Origin: Acidobacteriota bacterium
GTDB taxonomy: Bacteria > Acidobacteriota > Terriglobia > Acidiferrales > UBA7541
Assembly (NCBI GenBank): GCA_003167215.1
Contig: PMTV01000024.1
Coordinates: 3,606-47,132, forward strand
DNA length: 43,527 bases
Direction: 5' to 3'
The notes below the pieces were generated by a model. It was not told where the DNA came from. It did no database searches and saw only the letters and a list, made by a program, of their open reading frames with translations. The translations under genes and the position numbers were made by a program. Below are positions 34,527-41,944 of the stretch, one piece after another. Position 1 is the first letter of the stretch. Each line of letters begins with the position of its first letter.

Positions 34527-34576
34527 CGGCGGAAAAGTGTATCAGAGTGCCGGAGAGAGCGTGAGCATCGGCTGCG

Positions 34577-35362
34577 CTAGCGCCCTGTCCATTTGGGAGG
34601 GCGCTTTTCAAGGAAAGACGCCAGGCCTTCGCGAAAATCATCCGTTGCGCGAATCTGCGCGTTTTCTTGCGTGGCCAGCTCCAGCTCCCGGCGCAATTGT
34701 TCTTCGTCGTAACGCAGAAGCAAACGCTTGGTCAGTGCCAGGCTTGTAGGACTGGCCTCCAAAAGCGTGTTGGCAACTTCGCGCGCGCGCTTCATAAGAC
34801 CGTCCGGAGGCGTGATCTCGGTAACCAGTCCAAGGCGGAACGCTTCTGCGGCATCAATGATGCGGCCGCTCAGTAAGAGGTCCCGCGCGCGCTTCTCGCC
34901 GACTTGGCGACGGAGCATCACCGAAACCAGCGCGGGAATAAATCCGATACGCACTTCCGTGTAACCGAATTTCGCTTCGGGAACGGCCAAAGTAAAATCT
35001 GAAAGCGTCGCCAGCCCGCAGCCGCCGGCAATCGCGGCGCCATTTACGGCGGTGATCAGCGGCTTGGGGAAACTGTAAACGAGGTGAAACATTTTCGCCA
35101 TGCGGCGCGAGTCCGCGAGATTCTGCGCGGGCGTCTGACTCGCGAGAGTCTTCAAGGCGTCCAGATCCATTCCGGCGCAAAATGCCTTCCCCGCTCCGGT
35201 GAGAATCACGACGCGGACGGATCGATCCTCCTCGGCGCTGGTGAGCGCGGCGACGAGGTCGTCAATCATTGGCGCAGAAATGGCGTTGCGCTTTTCCGGA
35301 CGATTCAGAGTCAGCGTCACGACCTGGCCGTCGCGCTCAAATTTTAGTGTGCTGTATTCCAA
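34577..35362 (-). CDS. Enoyl-CoA hydratase, candidate methylglutaconyl-CoA hydratase
   Basis: A 261-aa crotonase-fold enzyme starting at a TTG (35362) with GAGG 5 nt upstream, 13 nt after the HMG-CoA lyase stop. Oxyanion-hole segments are GKAFCAGMDLDAL and NGAAIAGGCGLATLSDF. The Glu usually found in GGGxELA is Gly here (GGCGLA), while the second catalytic Glu is kept in GYTEVRIGFIPA. That single-Glu form is common in hydratases located beside HMG-CoA lyase and biotin-dependent carboxylase genes. The context points to the 3-methylglutaconyl-CoA to HMG-CoA step of leucine degradation; substrate specificity is inferred from neighbours. Confidence 0.88.
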   Translation of the reverse strand: MEYSTLKFERDGQVVTLTLNRPEKRNAISAPMIDDLVAALTSAEEDRSVRVVILTGAGKAFCAGMDLDALKTLASQTPAQNLADSRRMAKMFHLVYSFPKPLITAVNGAAIAGGCGLATLSDFTLAVPEAKFGYTEVRIGFIPALVSVMLRRQVGEKRARDLLLSGRIIDAAEAFRLGLVTEITPPDGLMKRAREVANTLLEASPTSLALTKRLLLRYDEEQLRRELELATQENAQIRATDDFREGLASFLEKRPPKWTGR

Positions 35363-35375
35363 AATGGCCTCAGTT

Positions 35376-36299
35376 CTAGTTCACTGTCGTAGAGGTTATG
35401 GGGGGAACGGTTTTCTGCACGTGCACATATTTCTCGCGCAGCTCTTCGGTCATGGCGCAGGCGATAGCGAGCGACTTGGTATCAATTCCGGTGGAAACGC
35501 CGCGCGCGGCTAAAGTCGTCAAGATAGCTTCCGTGGGAATATTGCCGACCAGTTCATCTCCGGCGAAAGGGCAACCGCCCAATCCGGTCAACGCTCCATC
35601 GAACCGCCTGCATCCCGCTTCGTATGCTGCGAGAACTTTTTCCGGCGCGTGTTCGGGACGGCTGTGCAAGTGCACACCGATTTCGACTCCGGCGACCGAA
35701 TTCTTCACCGCGCTATACAGACGCGCCACTTCTTCCGGAGACGCCGTGCCCACAGTGTCCGCCAGCGAAACGGTGCGTACTCCGACGTTTTTCAGCCACA
35801 CGAGAGTTTCTTCGATTATTTCCGCGCCCCAGGGTTCGTCGTAAGGATTTCCGAAGGCCATGGAAATATAAATCACGAGGTTCTTTCCCGCAGCTTTCGT
35901 GTCGCGCTGCAACCTATCCACCAACTCGCGAGCTTCCGCGCGCGACATATTCGCATTGGCGCGGCGAAAGTACGCCGAGACGGAATAGGGATAGCCGATC
36001 GTGGTCAAGCCCGGCGTCGCAAGGGCGCGCTCGAGTCCCTGGGCGTTCACCACGATTCCGATAATTTCCGGAGCTTTCCCGGGACCAGCTTTCACTTCGC
36101 TTAGCTGTTGCATCACGGCTTCGCTGTCCGCCATTTGCGGAACGTGCTTGGGCGAAACGAAACTGACCGCATCAATGTGGCAGAAGCCGAGCTTCATCAA
36201 CCGGGTCAGGTACTGTACTTTTTCCGCCGTGGGAATAACCTGGCGCAAACCTTGCCAGGCGTCTCGCGGGCATTCAACAATGGTGACTTCATTTGCCAT
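35376..36299 (-). CDS. mvaB: Hydroxymethylglutaryl-CoA lyase
   Basis: A 307-aa TIM-barrel lyase cleaving HMG-CoA to acetyl-CoA and acetoacetate, the end of leucine degradation. Visible family residues are the N-terminal PRD (ECPRDAWQG; usually GPRDGLQ), FVSPKHVPQMADS, the metal-binding HxH in GVHLHSRPEH (the family usually has HxHDT), and the active-site Cys loop GLGGCPFAGDELVGNIPTE. The PRDAWQ and HLHSR variants make it a somewhat divergent member of the HMG-CoA lyase/homocitrate-synthase superfamily. It is flanked by the carboxyltransferase and hydratase of the same pathway, which supports the assignment. Confidence 0.9.
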   Translation of the reverse strand: MANEVTIVECPRDAWQGLRQVIPTAEKVQYLTRLMKLGFCHIDAVSFVSPKHVPQMADSEAVMQQLSEVKAGPGKAPEIIGIVVNAQGLERALATPGLTTIGYPYSVSAYFRRANANMSRAEARELVDRLQRDTKAAGKNLVIYISMAFGNPYDEPWGAEIIEETLVWLKNVGVRTVSLADTVGTASPEEVARLYSAVKNSVAGVEIGVHLHSRPEHAPEKVLAAYEAGCRRFDGALTGLGGCPFAGDELVGNIPTEAILTTLAARGVSTGIDTKSLAIACAMTEELREKYVHVQKTVPPITSTTVN

Positions 36300-36302
36300 A
36301 GG

Positions 36303-36632
36303 TTAGTACCAAGGGCTCCGATAGATATGAGTTGCGTACCACAAAGCTGAGATTCCACCCACAATCAAGAGTGCCATTAAAAAAATAAAAATTCGAGAGA
36401 TCTCGCGTTGCGAACCGTTAATGATTGTAAGAACCACAGCGACTATAAGGCCCAAATAAGCAATATATTGCGACACCTGATACATGAACCACATCCCAGA
36501 ATGAGAGCCGGCGCCCCCCTGCGAAATCACATACGAGCTTGCCCACGCAAAAAAACATGGCGAGACGAGAAGCGCGGTGAAGAGTAGCGTTGGAACACCG
36601 CTGCGTCCCGGTCCTGCAGTCTCTTCGTCCAT
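36303..36632 (-). CDS. Small unknown membrane protein within the leucine-degradation genes
   Basis: A 109-aa protein with three predicted membrane helices (about 15-35, 50-72, 82-100). Its ATG directly follows the TAA of the carboxyltransferase gene, and its stop lies 3 nt before the HMG-CoA lyase start, so it is part of the same transcript. It resembles no family I can name. Its ribosome site would lie within the 3' end of the preceding gene and is weak. Confidence 0.6.
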   Translation of the reverse strand: MDEETAGPGRSGVPTLLFTALLVSPCFFAWASSYVISQGGAGSHSGMWFMYQVSQYIAYLGLIVAVVLTIINGSQREISRIFIFLMALLIVGGISALWYATHIYRSPWY

Positions 36633-38309
36633 TTAGGTCTGCAATACGCCTGTTTTGAACTCGGCAACGTGCGGATTCAATGCTGCCGATTCCAGAGCTT
36701 CGATCAACGCCTCGCGTGTGTGCGCGGGATCGATAATCGCATCGACCCAGAGGCGCGCAGCGGCGTAGCGCGGGTCGGTTTGGTGCTCGTACGTCGCGCG
36801 CGTGGATTCGTAAAGCTCCTTTTTCTCCGCTTCGCTGAGCTTTTTGCCCTGGCGCTCGAGTTGCTTGATTTTAATCTCGACGAGCGTGCCGGCAGCCGCG
36901 TCGCCGCCCATTACGGCATAGCGCGCCGTAGGCCAGGCGAAAATAAATCGGGGATCGTACGCTTTGCCGCACATGGCGTAGTGGCCCGCGCCAAAACTGC
37001 CGCCGCAAATCACCGCGATTTTCGGCACCACGCTGTTGGCCACGGCATTGACCATTTTCGCGCCCGCGCGAATGATTCCGCTCCACTCCGCTTCTTTACC
37101 GACCATGAATCCGTTCACGTCGTGCAGAAAAATAAGCGGCACGAGATTCTGATTGCAGTCGAGAATGAACCGCGCAGCTTTGTCCGCCGATTCGGTGTAG
37201 ATCACGCCGCCGAACTCGATGCGCTTATCTCCGGTGCCGGGTGCGGCGACGGTAACGGACTTTTTCTGATTGGCCACGATTCCAACGGCCCAACCGCCAA
37301 TGCGCGCGTAGCCGCACAGCAAAGTCTGCCCGTATTCGGCGCGGTATTCTTCGAATTCGCTCTGGTCCACGATGCGCTCAATGATTTCGTGCATGTCGTA
37401 CTGCTGCGCCGGATTCGAAGAGAAAATTCCGTAAATTTCCTCGGCCGGATGTGCGGGTGGCGCAGCCGGTTTGTGATCGAAGGGCGCGCCGGCGGGATGG
37501 CCGAATTTGTCCACCAGGGCGCGGATGCGTTTGAGGCACGCGGGATCGTCCGGCTCGCGAAAATCAATGGTGCCGCTGATCTGCGCGTGCATCTGCGCGC
37601 CGCCCAATTCTTCCGACGAAGTTTTTTGACCGATAGCAGCCTGCACCAGAGCGGGTCCGGCGAGAAACAGGCCGCTTCCGTCGGTCATCAGGATTTTGTC
37701 GCACATGACCGGCAGGTAAGCGCCGCCAGCCACGCACATGCCCATAATCGCGGTAATTTGTGGGATGCCCATCGCGCTCATCACGGCATTGTTTCGAAAC
37801 ACGCGCCCGAAATCGTCGGCGTCCGGGAAAACATCTTCCTGGAGTGGAAGAAAAACGCCGGCGGAATCCACCAGGTAAATCGTGGGAATATGATTTTCGA
37901 TAGCGATATTCTGCGCGCGAATTACTTTCTTCGCCGTCATGGGGAAGAAGGCGCCCGCTTTCACGGTCGCGTCATTGGCGATGATCATCACGCGGCGGCC
38001 GGAAACTTGCGCCAGTCCGGTGATCGTTCCGGCCGCCGGAGCGCCGCCCCATTCTTCATACATCTCATAGGCGGCGTAGAGGCCCAGTTCGAAGAAATCC
38101 GTTTTCGCGTCAATCAGCTTGGCAATGCGTTCGCGCGCGGTCAGGCGGCCTTTCTTATGCTGCGCTTCAATAGCTTTTGCGCCGCCGCACTGGCGAATCC
38201 GCTCTTCTTCGTTTTTAATTTCGGTCAGCCGATCGACCATTTGCCGGCTGCGCTTTTCGAAGTCGGCCGATTTCGTATCGGGACGCTTATCGCTTTTTGT
38301 GGCGCTCAC
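36633..38309 (-). CDS. Acyl-CoA carboxylase beta (carboxyltransferase) subunit, methylcrotonyl-CoA type
   Basis: A 558-aa carboxyltransferase starting at a GTG (38309) with AAGGA 4 nt upstream. The N-terminal half has GRLTARERIAKLIDAKTDFFELG and GMCVAGGAYLPVMCDKIL; the C-terminal half has ICGGSFGAGHYAMCGKAYDPRF and WPTARYAVMGGDAAAGTL, a layout closest to methylcrotonyl-CoA carboxylase beta chains rather than propionyl-CoA carboxylase. It transfers CO2 from carboxybiotin to an acyl-CoA. No biotin carboxylase/BCCP subunit is in the window. Downstream HMG-CoA lyase and hydratase fit leucine degradation. An extended -10 lies about 67 bp upstream. Confidence 0.92.
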   Translation of the reverse strand: MSATKSDKRPDTKSADFEKRSRQMVDRLTEIKNEEERIRQCGGAKAIEAQHKKGRLTARERIAKLIDAKTDFFELGLYAAYEMYEEWGGAPAAGTITGLAQVSGRRVMIIANDATVKAGAFFPMTAKKVIRAQNIAIENHIPTIYLVDSAGVFLPLQEDVFPDADDFGRVFRNNAVMSAMGIPQITAIMGMCVAGGAYLPVMCDKILMTDGSGLFLAGPALVQAAIGQKTSSEELGGAQMHAQISGTIDFREPDDPACLKRIRALVDKFGHPAGAPFDHKPAAPPAHPAEEIYGIFSSNPAQQYDMHEIIERIVDQSEFEEYRAEYGQTLLCGYARIGGWAVGIVANQKKSVTVAAPGTGDKRIEFGGVIYTESADKAARFILDCNQNLVPLIFLHDVNGFMVGKEAEWSGIIRAGAKMVNAVANSVVPKIAVICGGSFGAGHYAMCGKAYDPRFIFAWPTARYAVMGGDAAAGTLVEIKIKQLERQGKKLSEAEKKELYESTRATYEHQTDPRYAAARLWVDAIIDPAHTREALIEALESAALNPHVAEFKTGVLQT

Positions 38310-38375
38310 CGGATCCTTTCTTTCATGGGCATCTTCGCTTCAACGACCGGGCCGACGAGGATTACCAAACCATGA

Positions 38376-38381
38376 ATTGTA
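38376..38381 (-). promoter_or_regulatory. Extended -10 promoter of the carboxyltransferase gene
   Basis: The minus strand reads GTGGTACAAT, a TGN-extended -10 identical over 10 bases to the one upstream of ctpA (10704-10709). The leader to the GTG would be about 60 nt. Confidence 0.5.
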
Positions 38382-38672
38382 CCACCCACTTTCGCTTTTG
38401 ACTTGGCCCGCGGATGAGTTAGAATCCTGGCGGTTCGAGACGATGATCTTGAACCGGCTTCAAATTTCTGAATGGAGGCGCCTATGCGCTGCGATACGTT
38501 TGCGAAGGATAGGTCTGCCTCCGGCCTTCTGTTTTAACCTACCCGGACTGCGCCGATCCTTCTACGCTTGGAACGCTCTAATAGCGTTTTGCTATTCCCA
38601 AGATAATTATATTTCCATTCCCGCCAGCAAAGTTGTTGTGCGGCAACGGCTCGGGCCGAAAGGAAAAGACAA
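38382..38672 (+). promoter_or_regulatory. Leader region of the acetyltransferase gene with hairpin and possible small ORF
   Basis: The gap between divergent starts (38310-38672) is 363 bp. It contains a 9-bp perfect stem (CGGTTCGAG 38431-38439 with CTTGAACCG 38448-38456, one G-U pair, 8-nt loop), then GGAGG 5 nt before a 17-codon ORF (38484-38537), then AT-rich sequence and the ribosome site AAAGGA of the acetyltransferase gene. This could be an attenuator-like leader, but no regulatory logic is evident. Confidence 0.3.
38484..38537 (+). CDS. Possible 17-aa leader peptide
   Basis: ATG at 38484 with GGAGG and ideal spacing; product MRCDTFAKDRSASGLLF. It follows the hairpin at 38431-38456 and precedes the acetyltransferase gene by 135 bp. 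The ribosome site is as good as those of many real genes here, but the peptide is short and conservation is unknown. Confidence 0.2.
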   Translation: MRCDTFAKDRSASGLLF

Positions 38673-39494
38673 ATGGAATTTATCGATTTGAATCTTGCGC
38701 GGCGCATGGAGATGGCCGAAGCCCAAGCCTGCCGCGGATGCGCGGAGTCATTTCACAGCATGCATCCGGATTTCCCGGTCGCAGTGGAAGAAATTGCCGG
38801 GGGCTACGCGGTATTCGCCGGAGTGGATTCGCCGATTACGCAAGCGATTGGCGTGGGGCTCAACGGAGAAGTATCTGACTCCGAACTCGATCACCTGCAG
38901 GATTTTTTCCTCAGCCGTGGCGCAGCGGTGGCCGTTGAACTCTGCCCTTTGGTAGAGATGTCTCTTTACGAGAGATTCGCAAAGCACGGGTTTCATTTGC
39001 TCGAAGTTTCGGACGTTCTATACCGCAAGTTTCCGATGCCGGATGGCAGCGCCGACGCAATGCCCTCTGATGTCACGGTGCGCCGCGCGATGCCCGAGGA
39101 GGCCAAGCTGTGGTCAGAAACTGTGGCGCAGGGCTTCGCCGAACATTTTCCGGTGACGCAGGCCGGACTCGATGTGATGGGAGGCTTTTTCCCTCGCTCG
39201 GGCGACGAGGCGAGTTGTTTCCTGGCCTTCGTCAACGGAACTGTGGCGGGCGGCGCTGCTGTTTCGGCGCGTGGAGGAGTTTGCGGCCTTTTCGGCGCTA
39301 GCACGTTGCCGGCGTTTCGACGGCGCGGCGTTCAGACCGCGTTGATGTCGGCGCGTATGGCGTGGGCGACCGAGCGAGGTTGCGACTTGGCGGTAAGTAT
39401 CGCGCAGCCGGGAAGCGCTTCGCATCGCAACATCGAGCGGCGCTGCTTTCGCGTCGCTTATACGCGCACGAAGCTCATCCGCGCAGTGTCGTAG
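38673..39494 (+). CDS. GNAT-family N-acetyltransferase
   Basis: A 273-aa protein; AAGGA lies 8 nt before the ATG. The C-terminal third carries the GNAT fold with the acetyl-CoA-binding motif A GASTLPAFRRRGVQTALMSARMAWATERGCD and the following SIAQPGSASHRNIERRCFRVAYTRTKL. The N-terminal 120 residues (GCAESFHSMHPDFPVAVEEIAGGY, VAVELCPLVEMSLYERFAKHGFHL) look like a second, degenerate GNAT-like half. The acceptor substrate is unknown. It stands alone on the plus strand between two minus-strand catabolic groups. Confidence 0.85.
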   Translation: MEFIDLNLARRMEMAEAQACRGCAESFHSMHPDFPVAVEEIAGGYAVFAGVDSPITQAIGVGLNGEVSDSELDHLQDFFLSRGAAVAVELCPLVEMSLYERFAKHGFHLLEVSDVLYRKFPMPDGSADAMPSDVTVRRAMPEEAKLWSETVAQGFAEHFPVTQAGLDVMGGFFPRSGDEASCFLAFVNGTVAGGAAVSARGGVCGLFGASTLPAFRRRGVQTALMSARMAWATERGCDLAVSIAQPGSASHRNIERRCFRVAYTRTKLIRAVS

Positions 39495-39540
39495 TTTCGG
39501 AGCACTAACGTCTCGGCCAGGGGCGGCTATTATTCGCGGA

Positions 39541-39954
39541 CTACGCTCCCGCAGGGGCGGGCGTAATTCGGTGGCGGATAAAATCTACGATGGCTTGCGT
39601 GGGAGTTCCGGGAAGAAAAACCTCGGCAATTCCGCCTTTTTTCAGCGCGGGAATGTCCGCCTCGGGAATAATTCCACCGATCAAGACTGTTACGTCATCC
39701 ATGCCTTTTCCGCGCAGCAGCTCCATCAATCGAGGGCAAAGCGTGTTGTGCGCGCCGGAAAGAATCGAAAGGCCGATGACGTCCACGTCTTCTTGAACCG
39801 CGGCCGACGCGATCATTTCGGGCGTTTGGCGCAGGCCAGTGTAAATCACTTCCATCCCGGCGTCGCGCAGCGCGCGCGCGATGATTTTGGCTCCGCGGTC
39901 GTGGCCATCGAGGCCGGGCTTGGCAATCAGCACGCGAATTTTCTTATCGGTCAT
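39541..39954 (-). CDS. icmB: Cobalamin-binding small subunit of a B12-dependent acyl-CoA mutase
   Basis: A 137-aa protein from the ATG at 39954; the open frame runs to a TTG at 40002 whose ribosome site is too close. The B12-binding signature is complete: DGHDRG (DxHxxG with the lower-axial His) in [20 protein letters not shown] (SxL), and [12 protein letters not shown] (GG). It is a Rossmann-like domain normally fused to or paired with the mutase large subunit. The size equals stand-alone IcmB subunits. Its likely partner is the large subunit encoded at 41945-43527, which lacks this domain within the visible part. The symbol follows the Phe/Gln pattern of that partner. Confidence 0.88.
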   Translation of the reverse strand: MTDKKIRVLIAKPGLDGHDRGAKIIARALRDAGMEVIYTGLRQTPEMIASAAVQEDVDVIGLSILSGAHNTLCPRLMELLRGKGMDDVTVLIGGIIPEADIPALKKGGIAEVFLPGTPTQAIVDFIRHRITPAPAGA

Positions 39955-40062
39955 AGCAGGCAAGAATACTTCAAATAGCGCTCGAAACGATAGTAGAGCC
40001 AATCCTCAGTAGCGGATCAGTATCCGAGAAATGCGTTAGTTAGGCGCTAGCCGAGTAGGTGG

Positions 40063-40080
40063 TGATAATGCCTGTTATCA
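40063..40080. promoter_or_regulatory. Palindromic operator candidate TGATAA-N6-TTATCA
   Basis: A perfect 6+6 dyad with a 6-nt spacer (40063-40080) in the divergent region between icmB and the gene at 40130. It lies 109 bp upstream of icmB and about 50 bp upstream of the plus-strand start. It resembles a binding site for a dimeric repressor or activator. The regulator is not known. Confidence 0.35.
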
Positions 40081-40117
40081 GCAGTTATTTCGGAACCAGT
40101 TCAAATTCACGCTGGTT

Positions 40118-40123
40118 TATACT
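40118..40123 (+). promoter_or_regulatory. -10 element of the gene at 40130 (possibly leaderless)
   Basis: TATACT at 40118-40123 ends 6 nt before the ATG, so transcription would begin at or next to the start codon. No ribosome site is present and the -35 is poor. Confidence 0.4.
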
Positions 40124-40129
40124 TGCATC

Positions 40130-40783
40130 ATGGAGTTGCCCGCGGATTTCGACATCACCCACTACTCCTTCGACGAGTTTGTCTCATTCGTTTTCGCCCA
40201 TGACGTGGCGGCCAAGCATGAAAAAGAGTGGTATTGGAAAATGCCGGATGTCACGTTCGCACCGCAGCAAATTTGTAGATATTACGTTCAGCTGTTTCGG
40301 AAACCTGAGTTCCTTCTCGAGCGATTTTCCAAGCCTCAGCTTGAGCAGGGATTCTGGGCGATCTTCAGCGGGATCGACTGGGGGCTTGAAAAACTGCTTT
40401 GGGAAACCGAGATACCGTTCCCGGAGCGAACGGATTGCGTCAGAGCGATGTTCGACCTGTTCAGTCGCTTCTTTGCAACCGAACCTTTGGAGGATTCCTG
40501 CTTCATGTGGTGGGACGCAATTTGCTACGACTGGCATTCTGGGTGGAGAGTTCGAGAGAAAGGTGGAGAGGACTTGGAAATGCAGGACGTCATGTTCCAG
40601 ACACTATCTGCCATCCTTTTCTTGGACTCTCAGCACTGTCAGAGGTCTGCGCTTCACGGGTTGGGTCATTTGCACCACCCCGAGACTCAGAAGCTCGTTC
40701 AACGGTACATCGAAGCTCATCCTTGGCTGACCGAGCCGGAGAAGGAATATGCGTTAGCCGCTGCAAAATTTGAGGTCCAGTGA
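40130..40783 (+). CDS. Unknown soluble protein
   Basis: A 217-aa protein, acidic and very rich in aromatic residues (FDEFVSFVF, KEWYWKMPD, CFMWWDAICYDWHSGW), without signal peptide or membrane segment. The C-terminal part (CQRSALHGLGHLHHPETQKLVQRYIEAH) looks like a single HEAT/Armadillo-type helical pair, as in proteins that monitor partner proteins. No named family is recognised. GC appears lower than in flanking genes. It is divergent from icmB and convergent with the secreted hydrolase. Confidence 0.62.
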   Translation: MELPADFDITHYSFDEFVSFVFAHDVAAKHEKEWYWKMPDVTFAPQQICRYYVQLFRKPEFLLERFSKPQLEQGFWAIFSGIDWGLEKLLWETEIPFPERTDCVRAMFDLFSRFFATEPLEDSCFMWWDAICYDWHSGWRVREKGGEDLEMQDVMFQTLSAILFLDSQHCQRSALHGLGHLHHPETQKLVQRYIEAHPWLTEPEKEYALAAAKFEVQ

Positions 40784-40820
40784 TAGGTGTTTAGAAATCC
40801 TTTTATCACTAGGAATCCAC

Positions 40821-40875
40821 CGTCGCGGCGTGCCAGCTCCTGATTAGTCGGATGCCCGGAAACTGAGCCGCGACG
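40821..40875. repeat. Long-loop inverted repeat between convergent genes
   Basis: CGTCGCGGC (40821-40829) and GCCGCGACG (40867-40875) form a perfect 9-bp stem with a 37-nt loop between two convergent genes. The position suits a bidirectional terminator, but the long loop and lack of T-runs make a dispersed repeat equally possible. Confidence 0.35.
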
Positions 40876-40893
40876 CAATCCTCGAATTGCTGG

Positions 40894-41895
40894 CTAGTAC
40901 CTTATATCCAGAAGGAATTCTTCGAGGAGGGTATTGAACTTGTCGGCGTCGTCCACAAATAGAGCGTGGCCGTCGCCGTCGAAAACCTCTAGCTGCGAGC
41001 CTTGCATTTGTTTTTGCATCTCTACGATGGTGCCCATGTAAGGAGTCTTCGCTGCGCAAACGATGCTGGGCTTGTCAATCTTCGGCAGAACGGAACGGTA
41101 GTCCGCAACGAAATATCCGACCAGCAGCGCGACCGCGGTATTCGTCGGCACGCGCAGAGAAGTCTGGATTACCTTCTGAAGATATTCTTCCGGCTGAGGC
41201 TTCTTGAAATTTAGTTTGCGAACAAAGTTGTTCACTGCGTTTTGCCGGTCCTCCAAAAGGCCCTTGAGCAGGCCGAAGTCCTGATCGGCGGCGCCGGGAG
41301 CGCGGCCGCCGGCATCATTGTCAACAAATACGAACCCAGCGAAATCTCCGGTCCCGAATTGGTCGATGTAGGACATGGTTTCGACCACGGCCATAGACCA
41401 GGCCACGATTACGACCGGAGCGAGATGCAATTGCGTTACGACTGCTTTGATGTCGCGGGCGCGAGCGGCGGGGTATAAGCCGTCGGGTACTTGCGAGGAA
41501 TCGCCCTGCGATCTGGGGTCCATGGCTACCACGCGATAGTCTTTCGAGAAATACGAAATCTGATTTTCCCAAATCCAGGCGGGCATGGTCCATCCGGGGA
41601 CGAATAGGATGGAGGGGAATTGGCGTTCGGGCGAAAGCGCAATATTGCCCTTAGTGGGAGTTACATCCGCCGGCAGAGGATTGCCTACCTGGGCGCGCTG
41701 GGCCGTCACGGAATGCCCAGCTTCGAGGTAATGAATTTTTACGCCGTCCGGGGTGGTGATGAACCCGCTCTTCACCTTTGCAGGCCTTTCGTCTTTTACC
41801 TGCGCAGCGCCTGTTTGCTGAGCAATCGCAAAAGAGAAGAACACAAAGCTCAAAGCCGCAAGCAGAGAAGTTCCGGTCGATCTTAGGCTTTTCAA
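40894..41895 (-). CDS. Secreted alpha/beta hydrolase with atypical nucleophile elbow
   Basis: A 333-aa protein with a signal peptide (1-26, FAIAQQ). The fold is recognisable (PSILFVPGWTMPAWIWENQISYF, YRVVAMDPRSQGDS, and late His in GDGHALFVDDADKF), but the nucleophile motif is VAWSMAV, i.e. A-x-S-x-A instead of GxSxG (Ser167). The usual Asp after strand 7 is not evident (AAKTPYMG); the acid may come from elsewhere or activity may be reduced. It may be a periplasmic esterase, haloalkane-dehalogenase-like or proline-iminopeptidase-like enzyme. It lies 49 bp downstream of the mutase gene. Confidence 0.82.
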   Translation of the reverse strand: MKSLRSTGTSLLAALSFVFFSFAIAQQTGAAQVKDERPAKVKSGFITTPDGVKIHYLEAGHSVTAQRAQVGNPLPADVTPTKGNIALSPERQFPSILFVPGWTMPAWIWENQISYFSKDYRVVAMDPRSQGDSSQVPDGLYPAARARDIKAVVTQLHLAPVVIVAWSMAVVETMSYIDQFGTGDFAGFVFVDNDAGGRAPGAADQDFGLLKGLLEDRQNAVNNFVRKLNFKKPQPEEYLQKVIQTSLRVPTNTAVALLVGYFVADYRSVLPKIDKPSIVCAAKTPYMGTIVEMQKQMQGSQLEVFDGDGHALFVDDADKFNTLLEEFLLDIRY

Positions 41896-41944
41896 TGTCG
41901 GATGGCCTCTGATTTATGTGGCGTCAATTTTCCGGGCTGGATGC

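Noticed and set aside
36669-38375. 568-codon open frame on the plus strand opposite the carboxyltransferase gene
   Set aside because: The minus-strand gene has clear family motifs along its whole length; the opposite frame is His/Arg-rich, has no recognisable domain, and is an expected shadow of biased codon use.
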